DNA from: Neobacillus niacini
GTDB lineage: Bacteria > Bacillota > Bacilli > Bacillales > Cytobacillaceae
DNA: 33,190 nt
Direction of reading: 5' to 3'
NCBI RefSeq assembly: GCF_023715785.1
Contig: NZ_JAMBOX010000029.1
Span: forward strand, 1 to 33,190
The translations under genes were made by a program, and so were the position numbers. The notes below the pieces were generated by a model, which saw only the letters and a list, made by a program, of their open reading frames with translations, had not been told where the DNA came from and searched no databases. Positions 15,306-22,743 of the stretch are shown here, in pieces (position 1 is the first letter of the stretch; each line of letters begins with the position of its first letter).

Positions 15306-16025
15306 ATGAACATAAGTGAAAACACTCTTTTGCGGGAAGAAAACAGCTTCCTTGCCGGTGTACGGGATTGTCTGCCCACTGTACTGGGGTACTTAAGTAT
15401 AGGATTTGCAGCAGGTGTTGTGGAAAAAACCGCAGGACTTTCGATTGTGGAAATCGGACTGATCTCCTTGCTTTTATACGCGGGTTCCGGACAGTTTATT
15501 GCGGCCGCGATGATTGGCGCCAATAGTCCCGCTCTGGCGATCATCTTTACGATTTTCTTTGTGAACCTGCGCCATCTGTTAATGAGCGCGGCAATATCGC
15601 CATATTTCCGTCATCTTACACCCTCCAAAAATATATTCATCGGTTCCCTGCTTACCGATGAAACATTTGGTGTGGCGATGAATGAAGCGGCAGGCAAGAA
15701 ATGGCTCAACGAAAAATGGATGTACGGCCTAAATATAACCGCTTATCTAAACTGGTTTATCGCCAATATTGCAGGAGCTTTTTTCGGAGAATGGATTTCC
15801 GATCCAGAAAAATTCGGGCTTGATTTTGCCTTGCCAGGAATGTTTATTGGTCTGCTTGTTCTGCAATTGGCCAGCCGCAGAAAATTGCTGAAAGATGTTC
15901 TTGTTGCCCTGAGTGCGGTTGCCGTTGTTGTCGGGGTAAGTTTGGTGACTTCGGGAAGCGTGGGGATCATTGTGGCGACCATCATTGCCGCAACGATCGG
16001 AATGGCGGTGGAAAAATGGAAGTAA
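15306..16025 (+). CDS. azlC: AzlC-family branched-chain amino acid exporter, large subunit
   Basis: This 239-residue polytopic membrane protein opens with a charged N-terminus, then DCLPTVLGYLSIGFAAGVV and LLYAGSGQFIAAAMIGA, which are characteristic of AzlC. It continues with FFVNLRHLLMSAAISPYFRH and further helices to the C-terminus. AzlC with AzlD exports branched-chain amino acids and analogues such as 4-azaleucine. The ATG is preceded by GGTGAGGGAG. The stop overlaps the azlD start by 10 nt, indicating coupled translation. The MocR-type regulator is divergent. Confidence 0.94.
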   Translation: MNISENTLLREENSFLAGVRDCLPTVLGYLSIGFAAGVVEKTAGLSIVEIGLISLLLYAGSGQFIAAAMIGANSPALAIIFTIFFVNLRHLLMSAAISPYFRHLTPSKNIFIGSLLTDETFGVAMNEAAGKKWLNEKWMYGLNITAYLNWFIANIAGAFFGEWISDPEKFGLDFALPGMFIGLLVLQLASRRKLLKDVLVALSAVAVVVGVSLVTSGSVGIIVATIIAATIGMAVEKWK

Positions 16026-16342
16026 GATGGTCGATTTTTTTAATTATTTTTGGTTGTGCCCTAGTAACATTCATTCCAAGGGTGCTTCCGATTGCGGTTT
16101 TGAGCCGTGTTGAACTGCCAGAATGGGCGATGCGCTGGTTGAACTACGTACCTATTGCTGTTATGGCCGCCTTAGTGGGGCAAGAATTGCTCATGCCAAA
16201 CGGAAAATTGGTTCCTTTGCAACATAACCTTGAGTTAATCGCTGCATTGCCTGCTTTTATTACTGCCATTGTCACACGCAGTTTATTGGGAACGGTTGTA
16301 GCTGGAATCGTCTCAATCATGGTCTTACGGTTTGTATTTTAA
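16016..16342 (+). CDS. azlD: AzlD-family branched-chain amino acid exporter, small subunit
   Basis: This 108-residue protein has about four hydrophobic helices and the AzlD hallmark FIPRVLPIAVLSRVELPEWAMRWLNYVP. It overlaps the azlC stop by 10 nt and uses GGTGG inside azlC as ribosome site. It works as partner of AzlC in branched-chain amino acid export. The bicistron ends at a strong hairpin about 47 nt downstream. Confidence 0.94.
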   Translation: MEVRWSIFLIIFGCALVTFIPRVLPIAVLSRVELPEWAMRWLNYVPIAVMAALVGQELLMPNGKLVPLQHNLELIAALPAFITAIVTRSLLGTVVAGIVSIMVLRFVF

Positions 16343-16745
16343 AAGTGTCCGCTGGTCACGACCCGAAAAATGTACTCATTCAAGACCAAAACAGACAGAA
16401 ACAATACATTTCTGTCTGTTTATATTTCGCTGAAGAATATATGCCGTGTAGCAGCAAGTCTTTTTTATGCTGAGCGATTTTGACCCTTAAGCCGATAGCC
16501 TTCCGTTTCGCCGATTACGGTTAATTGCTCTATTTAAGACAAAATCCAAAGGTTTGGATAATATAAACGGAAAAACTCCCCTTATTTTTAAGGAAATATT
16601 GGTATTTCCCAATTTAGCCGGAATTCTTCCGCTTATTTGTCATACGCAGTGAAATCAACATTCAGTTGTAATAAAGTATAAAAAAACAATATTTTTCTGT
16701 AATTTGCTAGAATATTTGTAAGCACTTTAAAAGGAACGATGAAGT
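16343..16745. other. intergenic region after azlCD with degenerate short repeats
   Basis: Apart from the azlCD terminator, this 400-bp stretch holds only diverged short motifs of the kind CTTCCG...CTTATTT and CGGAAAAACTCCCC (about 16495-16640). They recur with variation and look like fragments of an intergenic repeat. No gene is supported. Confidence 0.4.
16389..16421 (+). terminator. azlCD terminator
   Basis: ACAGACAGAAA / TTTCTGTCTGT, an 11-bp perfect stem with a short loop, followed by TTATATTT on the plus strand. It lies about 50 nt after azlD. Confidence 0.8.
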
Positions 16746-16826
16746 ATGTTGCATCTAAAACCCATTACGAAGGATAATTGGCTGAAGGCGATTTCGCTGC
16801 GGGTACGGGAAAACAAAGTGAATTAA
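16746..16826 (+). pseudogene. GNAT acetyltransferase N-terminal stub
   Basis: Frame of 26 codons from an ATG with AAAGGA upstream: MLHLKPITKDNWLKAISLRV and then RENKVN before TAA. This is the typical N-terminal beta strand and helix of GNAT acetyltransferases of the spermidine/aminoglycoside-like group (LKPITKDNW...L.V...Q). The rest of the ~150-residue domain is absent, and a terminator follows 9 nt later. An internal deletion therefore appears to have removed almost the whole gene and left its two ends. Confidence 0.65.
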
Positions 16827-16834
16827 TATAAATA

Positions 16835-16866
16835 GACCATCATGATCAGTTCGTGATGGTCTTTTC
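16835..16866 (+). terminator. terminator after GNAT stub
   Basis: GACCATCA (16835-16842) and TGATGGTC (16854-16861) form an 8-bp stem, followed by TTTTCT. Confidence 0.75.
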
Positions 16867-16967
16867 TATACCAATGTCTTCTTAGTGTACAACGATCATT
16901 ATTCTATAATTAGGTATTGTTCACGACTAATAGGTGTTCTCCTTTTTGTTTTGATTTGAACGCTTTG

Positions 16968-17005
16968 AATGGGGAGTTGTGCTAACACCTCATATCTTCC
17001 CCATT
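16968..17005. promoter_or_regulatory. inverted repeat next to the GntR/ABC promoter
   Basis: AATGGGGA (16968-16975) and TCCCCATT (16998-17005) are perfect inverted arms that end exactly at the -35 of the GntR operon promoter. This may be a regulator site or a minus-strand hairpin. Confidence 0.35.
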
Positions 17006-17033
17006 TGACAAATATGTTTATACTGTATATAAT
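17005..17033 (+). promoter_or_regulatory. SigA promoter of the GntR-ABC operon
   Basis: Perfect -35 TTGACA (17005-17010), 17-nt spacer and perfect -10 TATAAT (17028-17033), 42 nt before the GntR start. So strong a promoter suggests the operon is held down by its own repressor. Confidence 0.85.
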
Positions 17034-17074
17034 CATTATTAACAGTTTAACAATAAAAAAATGCAGGTGTTCAG

Positions 17075-17446
17075 ATGAATATCATCATTTCTAACAGTAA
17101 CGATCAACCAATTTATAACCAAATCAAAGAACAGATCAAGGAGCAGATTTTGCGAGGAGAACTGGCAGAGAAAACAGCTCTCCCGTCTATCCGCAATCTG
17201 GCAAAGGATTTACAAATCAGTGTGATTACAACAAAAAGGGCGTACGATGAATTGGAAAAGGAAGGATTTATTGAAACCTTCCCAGCAAAAGGATCCTTTG
17301 TTGCAACCCAAAATCATGAGTTGCTAAGAGAAAAACAAGTAAAGCTGATTGAAGAGAAGTTAAGTGAAATCATCGAGCATAGCAAGGCCTTTGCTATTAG
17401 TGAGGATGAATTAATACAAATACTTAAGCGGCTGTACGAGGAGTGA
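17075..17446 (+). CDS. GntR-family (YtrA-type) transcriptional regulator
   Basis: The 123-residue protein has an N-terminal winged helix (QPIYNQIKEQIKEQILRGEL, LPSIRNLAKDLQISVITTKR) and a short C-terminal helical tail. That is the layout of the YtrA subfamily of GntR, which lacks a large effector domain. Such regulators repress the ABC transporter operon they lead, often in response to cell-envelope stress or antibiotics. It is 7 nt before the ATP-binding protein gene and downstream of a consensus promoter. Confidence 0.9.
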   Translation: MNIIISNSNDQPIYNQIKEQIKEQILRGELAEKTALPSIRNLAKDLQISVITTKRAYDELEKEGFIETFPAKGSFVATQNHELLREKQVKLIEEKLSEIIEHSKAFAISEDELIQILKRLYEE

Positions 17447-17453
17447 CGAAAAC

Positions 17454-18317
17454 ATGGAAAATATTATCGAAGTCAACGGCGTCTCCAAGAGACTCAAAGA
17501 TTTTCAACTGAGCAATATTTCATTCCATTTTAAAAAAGGCTTTATTATGGGATTGATTGGACCGAACGGAGCTGGTAAGAGCACGTTAATTCGCTGCTTG
17601 ATGGACTTAGTCAAGATCGACTCGGGTGAAATTACCTTGTTTGGCATGACTCATAAAGAAAACACAAAGGAAATTAAGCAACGGATTGGCTTTGTTTACG
17701 ATGAAAGTCATTTTTATGAAGAGTTTTCACTGGAGAGAAATAAGCGGATTATTGCCCCTTTTTACGAGAACTGGGATGACGAGACATTTTATACCTTTAT
17801 AAAAAAGTTTGATCTGCCACTAAAGAAGAAAGTGAAACATTTATCAAAAGGTATGAAAATGAAGTTTGCGATTGCGGTTGCTCTCGCTCATCACCCTGAA
17901 CTTATTATTTTAGATGAACCGACGGCCGGGCTTGACCCCGTTTTCAGAAGAGAATTACTTGATATTCTGCTTGAAATCATCCAAGACGATAAGAAATCGG
18001 TGTTTTTTTCTACCCATATAACGACCGATTTAGAGCAGGTTGCCGATTTCATCACGTTTATTAATAAAGGAAAAATCATTTTCAGTAAGGAAAAGGATGC
18101 TATTTTTGAAGATTATCAGATTGTGAAAGGGCCGAGTGAACTTGCCGGGAAAATCCAAGGCCTTAATCCAGTAGGTGTGAGAAAAACGGATGTAAGTATG
18201 GAAGCACTCATTACAGATGTACGCAATGTCGCCCCTCTGCTGCCTCAAGGAGTTCGACTCGAACGGCCGACACTCGAAGACATTATGTATTATACGGTAA
18301 AGGGGATTACGTCATGA
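17454..18317 (+). CDS. ABC transporter ATP-binding protein (YtrB-like)
   Basis: The 287-residue ATPase has Walker A GPNGAGKST (36-44), Q-loop region KQRIGFVYDES, signature LSKGM (130-134), Walker B LIILDEP (150-156) with D-loop AGLDP, and H-loop STH. The ~80-residue C-terminal extension is common in ABC-2 exporters. GAGGAG precedes the ATG by 10 nt. The stop overlaps the permease start as ATGA. It energises the ABC-2 permease encoded next; the substrate is unknown, and the YtrA-type regulator suggests an envelope-stress or peptide-export role. Confidence 0.93.
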   Translation: MENIIEVNGVSKRLKDFQLSNISFHFKKGFIMGLIGPNGAGKSTLIRCLMDLVKIDSGEITLFGMTHKENTKEIKQRIGFVYDESHFYEEFSLERNKRIIAPFYENWDDETFYTFIKKFDLPLKKKVKHLSKGMKMKFAIAVALAHHPELIILDEPTAGLDPVFRRELLDILLEIIQDDKKSVFFSTHITTDLEQVADFITFINKGKIIFSKEKDAIFEDYQIVKGPSELAGKIQGLNPVGVRKTDVSMEALITDVRNVAPLLPQGVRLERPTLEDIMYYTVKGITS

Positions 18318-18961
18318 AACAGTTGCTATTAAAAGATCTATATACGCAAAGAGTATTTGGTTATCTTTTTCCATTGATATTTATCATGCCTTTCTATGTG
18401 AGTTCTTTAAATGGTGTTAACCATATCATTGTTTATGTTACGTATGTTGCCATTTGGCTCTCCATATATTCCAACTTCGGTACGACTGCTTCAAACAAAT
18501 TGGGGCTAAAGCTAGTGTCGAGCCTTCCGGTTACAAGAGAAAAATTAGTACAAGCAAAATACTGTGCAGCATTCATGTGGTGGGGGATCAGCCTAATCAG
18601 TTACGGGACGATTGCTTTTCTTATTTTTATCTCAACGAATAATACTCTCGGTTGGGGAACCATCGTCAGTTTGGTCTTATCGCTTTTTACAGCATTAATC
18701 ATCATCTCTGCTTTCTATCCTCTCTATTTTTTACTTGGTTATCAAGTGGCGGCAGGAATCACGATGGTTATTCCAGTGTTATGGTTTTTTATATTCGGTT
18801 TCACAACGGTTATGTATGATGAAAATAATGGACCTTCCCAGTGGGAACTATTTCCGACAGAGAACCTATTATTCTGCTTCCTATTTATTCTTGTAAGCAT
18901 AATAATTACATTTGCATCTTATAGGCTGTCAGTGGTTATTTTTAGCAAAAGAGATTTGTAA
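18314..18961 (+). CDS. ABC-2 type transporter permease
   Basis: The 215-residue protein has about six hydrophobic helices. It starts MKQLLLKDLYTQRVFGYLFP, as in small ABC-2 membrane subunits that pair with YtrB-like ATPases. It overlaps the ATPase gene by 4 nt (ATGA). It probably forms a dimeric pore. No terminator is clear downstream. Confidence 0.85.
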   Translation: MKQLLLKDLYTQRVFGYLFPLIFIMPFYVSSLNGVNHIIVYVTYVAIWLSIYSNFGTTASNKLGLKLVSSLPVTREKLVQAKYCAAFMWWGISLISYGTIAFLIFISTNNTLGWGTIVSLVLSLFTALIIISAFYPLYFLLGYQVAAGITMVIPVLWFFIFGFTTVMYDENNGPSQWELFPTENLLFCFLFILVSIIITFASYRLSVVIFSKRDL

Positions 18962-19012
18962 AGTGGACCGAAAATGCAATAATTAGCTTCCATATCATTC
19001 AACGAGGGGGAT

Positions 19013-19050
19013 TGACTTTGGATTTTTTCCGATCAGGTAAAATTCAATAG
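19013..19050 (+). other. possible gene-start relic
   Basis: GAGGGGGATTGACT precedes a TTG that opens only ten codons (product begins MDFFRSGKIQ) before TAG at about 19050. The good ribosome site with almost no frame behind it could be the cut-off start of a lost gene, or chance. Confidence 0.2.
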
Positions 19051-19093
19051 AGGAAAAAGTTCGCGGAATAACTAAACAATCGGTTGGTAAACG

Positions 19094-19143
19094 AAAAAAA
19101 GACTGTGGCAAACTCATTTATCCTTTTGGTTTGTCCACAGTCT
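19094..19143 (-). terminator. terminator overlapping the end of the small LysM gene
   Basis: On the minus strand AGACTGTGG...CCACAGTCT, extended by CAAAC/GTTTG, is followed by seven T. The 5' arm is inside the coding sequence (codons for QTVDK) and the stop codon is in the loop. Confidence 0.85.
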
Positions 19144-19423
19144 GAAGCAGATTTGCTTTCTGATGGAATTCATCTTTCCCCGATGGTAAACCATTAGCCT
19201 CCTTTAGCTGTTTTTCCGTGACATGAAACTTTTTGGAAAGGCTGTAAAGGGTATCCTTCTTTTTTACGGTGTATACCATGCTGTTTGCGTCAACTTTGGT
19301 GTTGTTCATGAATAGTATTGCTGCAATAGCCCCAGCAATGACAACTGCGATAAGCTTTTGATTTCTCTCTTTCATCCTTTTCTTTCGCAGTTCTGCCAAG
19401 CTTTCTTTTCTCATTGAATGCAA
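19118..19423 (-). CDS. small membrane-anchored LysM protein
   Basis: The 101-residue protein has a basic N-terminus (about 1-22), one transmembrane helix (LIAVVIAGAIAAILFMNN) and a single LysM domain (VYTVKKKDTLYSLSKKFHVTEKQLKEANGL) outside the membrane. LysM binds N-acetylglucosamine in peptidoglycan. The layout, a short anchor plus one LysM, resembles the cell-division inhibitor YneA, but YneA is normally next to lexA, which is not here. The start is TTG 19423 with GGGGGA upstream; ATG 19414 is possible. It is 34 nt downstream of the larger LysM/SH3 gene. Confidence 0.8.
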   Translation of the reverse strand: MHSMRKESLAELRKKRMKERNQKLIAVVIAGAIAAILFMNNTKVDANSMVYTVKKKDTLYSLSKKFHVTEKQLKEANGLPSGKDEFHQKANLLQTVDKPKG

Positions 19424-19456
19424 AGAACGAATCCCCCATAAAAATTATTTTAACCA

Positions 19457-20779
19457 TTACTGCAGCGCGATCAAGGTCATTTGTTGCCCTCGTTTTGCTT
19501 TGAGTGTTAAGTTTACTTTTTTTCCTTTCTGGTTAAATAATTCGTTGATCATGTTGCCTGATGCTTTTGCATTGTATGTTTTGCCATCAGGGGTGATAAA
19601 ACGAAACGTTCCCTTAGGATGCACTTCTCCTATTTGCGCTGTTACGCTGATATGATTTGGCGCTGCGGCGGTTATGGCCGGGATGTTGATCGTTTGGCCA
19701 ATTTTCAACTTTGTTGGTTCCACGCTTGGATTTAGCGCCTGTATGGAAGCAACAGACACCCCTAATGCTTTACCGATTTTTGTAAACGTATCACCGCTCT
19801 TAATCACATACACAGACGAACTTGCTGGTGTGTTGTCGGTAATAGGCTCATCTTTAGGTGCGTTATCGGTTAAATAGGCTGTACTCACAAAAGCTGTTTT
19901 GCCGTTGAATCGAATTTGAGCCCAGCCATTCGCGCTTGATATCACAGACACACTTTCGTTTAATTTGAACGAACCAAATACAGTACTGCTCGTAGAAGCG
20001 GCTTCTCTCACTCGCAACGACGATGCCGTTACATACATGGTTTTTGCTTCAGTTACAGCTGATTGTTTTTCTGAAAGATAAGCAGCACTCACAAAACATA
20101 CACGTCCTTTAATTAAAATAGCCGCCCAGCCGTCTTCTACGTAAGAAACCTTGACCACTTCCCCTTTTTTATAGGTTCCAATAATACTGCTTTTCACGGA
20201 TGGCTGGGAGCGAATATTTAATGTTGTGGCGGTAACAGTCCGGTCTTCAATCTTTGGCAATAGAATTTTTTTACCGTCAATGGCAGAAATCCCATTAGCA
20301 TCTAATATTTCCTGCACTGTGACACCATGTTGTGCCGCGATTGTTTCAATATTTTCACCAGCTTTGACCTGATAGGTGTATTCTTGTATAAATGCTGCAT
20401 TCGCGGCGCCTGTATACATGCCAAGAACAATCGTGAAAATCCCCGTCACAATCACCTTTTTTACGAAACTTCTTTGAATCCATTCGTGAACCTGTGAAAC
20501 ATATGTATGCCAATTTTCCCGTATATCTTTTAAGAACCCTTTAACATCTAGTACATTTCGAATATCGTACTTTATGCTTTTTTCATAATCGCGTTTTTCC
20601 ATTCTTGAAGTGAATACTGGTACAGTTTGTGTTTTCTTGCCTTTTCCATATGTTTCTTTTCTGCTTAGTGTTAATTCCTGATGTACAACAAATTCTTCTG
20701 TCAAAACCATCATGTCTCCAATTCTCTTTTGTAGGGCGGGACTTTCCTCTGTATCTTTTTTACTAAATGCACAATGCAA
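19457..20779 (-). CDS. LysM-SH3b-SH3b-LysM cell-wall protein
   Basis: The 440-residue protein has a long basic cytoplasmic N-terminus (1-105) and a transmembrane or signal-anchor helix (about 107-128, VIVTGIFTIVLGMYTG). LysM1 follows (135-176), then two bacterial SH3 domains (180-236 and 247-304, both with LNIRSQPS/LRVREAAS-type starts and a GWA...G...FVS.AYL end), LysM2 (324-367) and a C-terminal domain of about 60 residues (GEVHPKGTFRFITPDGKTYN). It lacks a catalytic hydrolase domain, so it is probably a wall-binding or scaffold protein. The start TTG 20779 has GAGGG 6 nt upstream. It is likely co-transcribed with the small LysM gene. Confidence 0.85.
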   Translation of the reverse strand: MHCAFSKKDTEESPALQKRIGDMMVLTEEFVVHQELTLSRKETYGKGKKTQTVPVFTSRMEKRDYEKSIKYDIRNVLDVKGFLKDIRENWHTYVSQVHEWIQRSFVKKVIVTGIFTIVLGMYTGAANAAFIQEYTYQVKAGENIETIAAQHGVTVQEILDANGISAIDGKKILLPKIEDRTVTATTLNIRSQPSVKSSIIGTYKKGEVVKVSYVEDGWAAILIKGRVCFVSAAYLSEKQSAVTEAKTMYVTASSLRVREAASTSSTVFGSFKLNESVSVISSANGWAQIRFNGKTAFVSTAYLTDNAPKDEPITDNTPASSSVYVIKSGDTFTKIGKALGVSVASIQALNPSVEPTKLKIGQTINIPAITAAAPNHISVTAQIGEVHPKGTFRFITPDGKTYNAKASGNMINELFNQKGKKVNLTLKAKRGQQMTLIALQ

Positions 20780-21079
20780 AACGAACCCTCACCTATATTA
20801 ATCGTTATAAAGTATCATTTTCTGTCCCGAAATTGTCATATTTCGTCGAAAATAGATGATGTTGGGCAGATTGGCATATTTTCTGAAGCAGATCATCGCA
20901 ATTAAATTATTATTCTTGGGCAATCTTGAATTTTGCAAAGATTTTACCCGTAAATACCAAAAGGCCCGACTAGCTCCTATCCGCTAGTCGGGCCTTTTTG
21001 AATTATAACTAAGGGAGTCCTGCTTTCGTTTCCACTCCCCATTCATATTATTTTCCCCTTTGTAAGACTCAGAAAAACT
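20780..21079. other. intergenic region between LysM and nitroreductase genes
   Basis: 300 bp with a strong bidirectional hairpin near the middle and, presumably, the LysM operon promoter between 20790 and 20880. I see no convincing -35/-10 there. No gene is supported. Confidence 0.4.
20959..20999 (-). terminator. bidirectional terminator
   Basis: AAAAGGCCCGACTAGC and GCTAGTCGGGCCTTTT make a perfect stem of 16 bp with an 8-nt loop and a T-run on both sides. It lies about 80 nt past the nitroreductase stop. Confidence 0.9.
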
Positions 21080-21862
21080 TCACTCATTCTTCATAAAATT
21101 CTGCTTCTCTAAGTACTTCAGGACTGTTTGTGAATATTCTTGGTGGGATTCCTTCGTATACTTGGCAATGGTATAGACTTGCGCAAGATTTTTTAATCCC
21201 AATCGTTCTGTCATTTCCTTGAGCCTTGGCACGTTCATGTAACGGTTCCAGCCCTTTTCATTTCTCTCTTTGTAGATTTCCAGAATGTCTTCATCTGAAT
21301 AATCTTGATACTGGTCATAGTGGACAAGTCCATGCCTAGGCAAACGGTCGCGCGGGGCAGGGTTTTCCGCAGGATAGCCTAATGAATACCCGACAACGGG
21401 TACCACATTTGGCGGCAAGTTTAACAGTTCGCCAATTTGATCACAATTGGCAAGCGTTGAGCCCATATAGCAAATCCCAAGCCCGGCATTCTCTGCTGCT
21501 AAAGCACAATTTTGTGCTGCTAGCGTTGCATCTATGGCTCCGATCATAAAGCTCATGAAATTATCAAAATGGATCCCCGGCGCATCACTAAGCGCGAGCC
21601 ATTTTCTCATTCTATTAAAATCTGCACAAAAGGTTAATAATATCGGTGCATCTACCACCATAGATTGCTCCATATGGGCGGAGTATAATTTTTCCTTAAG
21701 CTCTTTGTCTCTTGTGACAATAATCGAATACGTTTGCATATTGCCGCTGGACGAGGCCCGAATCCCCGCATCCAATATGTAATCCAGCAATTCTTGGCTA
21801 ACTTCCCTATCCTCATATTCCCGTATTGACCTATGACCGAAAATAACATCGTTTAATTCCAA
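21080..21862 (-). CDS. nitroreductase-family NAD(P)H:flavin oxidoreductase
   Basis: The 260-residue protein begins MELNDVIFGHRSIREYEDRE, the FMN-phosphate-binding HRSIRxY start of the nitroreductase fold. It continues with ASSSGNMQTYSIIVT, AQNCALAAENAGLGICYMGS and VVGYSLGYPAENP, close to NfrA/NfsA-like FMN enzymes that use NADPH to reduce nitro or quinone compounds. The start is TTG 21862 with GGGGG 8 nt upstream; a palindrome lies immediately upstream. It is transcribed alone, ending at a strong terminator. The substrate is not predictable. Confidence 0.9.
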   Translation of the reverse strand: MELNDVIFGHRSIREYEDREVSQELLDYILDAGIRASSSGNMQTYSIIVTRDKELKEKLYSAHMEQSMVVDAPILLTFCADFNRMRKWLALSDAPGIHFDNFMSFMIGAIDATLAAQNCALAAENAGLGICYMGSTLANCDQIGELLNLPPNVVPVVGYSLGYPAENPAPRDRLPRHGLVHYDQYQDYSDEDILEIYKERNEKGWNRYMNVPRLKEMTERLGLKNLAQVYTIAKYTKESHQEYSQTVLKYLEKQNFMKNE

Positions 21863-21874
21863 AGCTATAACCCC

Positions 21875-21907
21875 CTGGTGATATAATTATCACTATTATA
21901 TCACTAG
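21875..21907. promoter_or_regulatory. palindromic operator-like site before the nitroreductase gene
   Basis: CTGGTGATATAAT (21875-21887) and ATTATATCACTAG (21895-21907) are inverted arms with one mismatch, of which the inner 10 bp match perfectly, around a 7-nt spacer. The site lies 13 nt before the TTG start, overlapping where a promoter would be. It fits a dimeric repressor such as a MarR- or TetR-type redox sensor; the regulator is unknown. Confidence 0.6.
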
Positions 21908-21928
21908 GGAGTCGGTTTGTTCGGGAAG

Positions 21929-22360
21929 CTAACTATTTTTCATGGATAATTCTTGGGGGGGTTCCCCACTCAGATTCAGGACTCGGACCACTTCAGGTTG
22001 AATTTCAAGAAGTATGTAGTTTGGATCTTTCGGACCTTCAAACCACTGATTAAACGACTCCTCCCAAATTTCATCCTTCAAGGCTTGGTCATCAGTTATG
22101 CTTGCGGTGCCAAGCATTTCTATAAAGGCATCGGTTTGCCCCTTTTGTTCATAGCCGAGCAGGACCGACACATACGGATTCTTTTCTATTTCCTCAACCT
22201 TTTCCGTATCCTTTTGCGTCGGTGTATACAATACTAACTCCCTGTTGTAGAATGTCATGTACCTTGCATGTGGTTTATTGTCCTCAACAGAAGCAAGGAC
22301 ACCCGTTTTATGTTTGGAGATGATGTCCAGCACCTTGGCTTTTAAATCTTGATCGCTCAT
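21929..22360 (-). CDS. pyridoxamine 5'-phosphate oxidase-fold general stress protein
   Basis: The 143-residue protein is of the general stress protein 26 (YdaG-like) group. It has the split-barrel flavin-binding start LDIISKHKTGVLASVEDNKPHARYMTF, then LVLYTPTQKDTEKVEEIEKNPYVSVLLGY and a C-terminal ILLEIQPEVVRVL. Family members bind FMN/FAD or F420-like cofactors; the enzymatic role in Bacillus is unclear. The start at 22360 has a perfect AGGAGG, and the longer frame adds 35 residues with no ribosome site. It lies upstream of the nitroreductase gene in the same direction but with about 66 bp and an operator between them. Confidence 0.88.
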   Translation of the reverse strand: MSDQDLKAKVLDIISKHKTGVLASVEDNKPHARYMTFYNRELVLYTPTQKDTEKVEEIEKNPYVSVLLGYEQKGQTDAFIEMLGTASITDDQALKDEIWEESFNQWFEGPKDPNYILLEIQPEVVRVLNLSGEPPQELSMKNS

Positions 22361-22530
22361 GTATGTTCCTCCTATGTATGGTCTCACTATATTTTCTTCA
22401 AAAAATGAAAAAGTAAACAGATCAATATAGATAAAAATTCTTCGCAAGCACCAAGAATATCTCATCTTACCAGGGTGAAACTATTACTGGTGTGCAAACA
22501 CCCACTAACTTCGATGCGGGGGAAATTACT

Positions 22531-22704
22531 ATGAACATACGTGAAGGTTTAATTCCAACGGCGTTAGGGACAGCCGTAACAGCAACGGGATTGGCACTGA
22601 GACAGAAACGCGGTTCTAATAAGATGATTGCGGATACCGTCTTCGGTTTTGGTTTGGCACACGTAGTATTAGGAGTAATTGACCTTGTAGAACATCGGCG
22701 TTAA
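22531..22704 (+). CDS. small membrane protein, unknown function
   Basis: The 57-residue product begins MNIREGLIPTALGTAVTATG and ends DTVFGFGLAHVVLGVIDLVEHRR. It has two hydrophobic segments separated by a basic loop (RQKRGSNK). GGGGGAAAT precedes the ATG; the frame extends 13 codons upstream without a ribosome site. I believe close homologues are common and uncharacterised in Bacillus, but this was not checked. It is the only plus-strand gene in its neighbourhood and has its own terminator. Confidence 0.75.
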   Translation: MNIREGLIPTALGTAVTATGLALRQKRGSNKMIADTVFGFGLAHVVLGVIDLVEHRR

Positions 22705-22710
22705 AAAAGG

Positions 22711-22742
22711 AAAAGGCGAGTGATCAAATGACTCGCCTTTTT
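22711..22742. terminator. bidirectional terminator
   Basis: AAAAGGCGAGT / ACTCGCCTTTT stem with a 9-nt loop and T-runs on both strands, between the convergent small membrane protein gene and the lipoprotein gene. Confidence 0.88.
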
Positions 22743-22743
22743 G

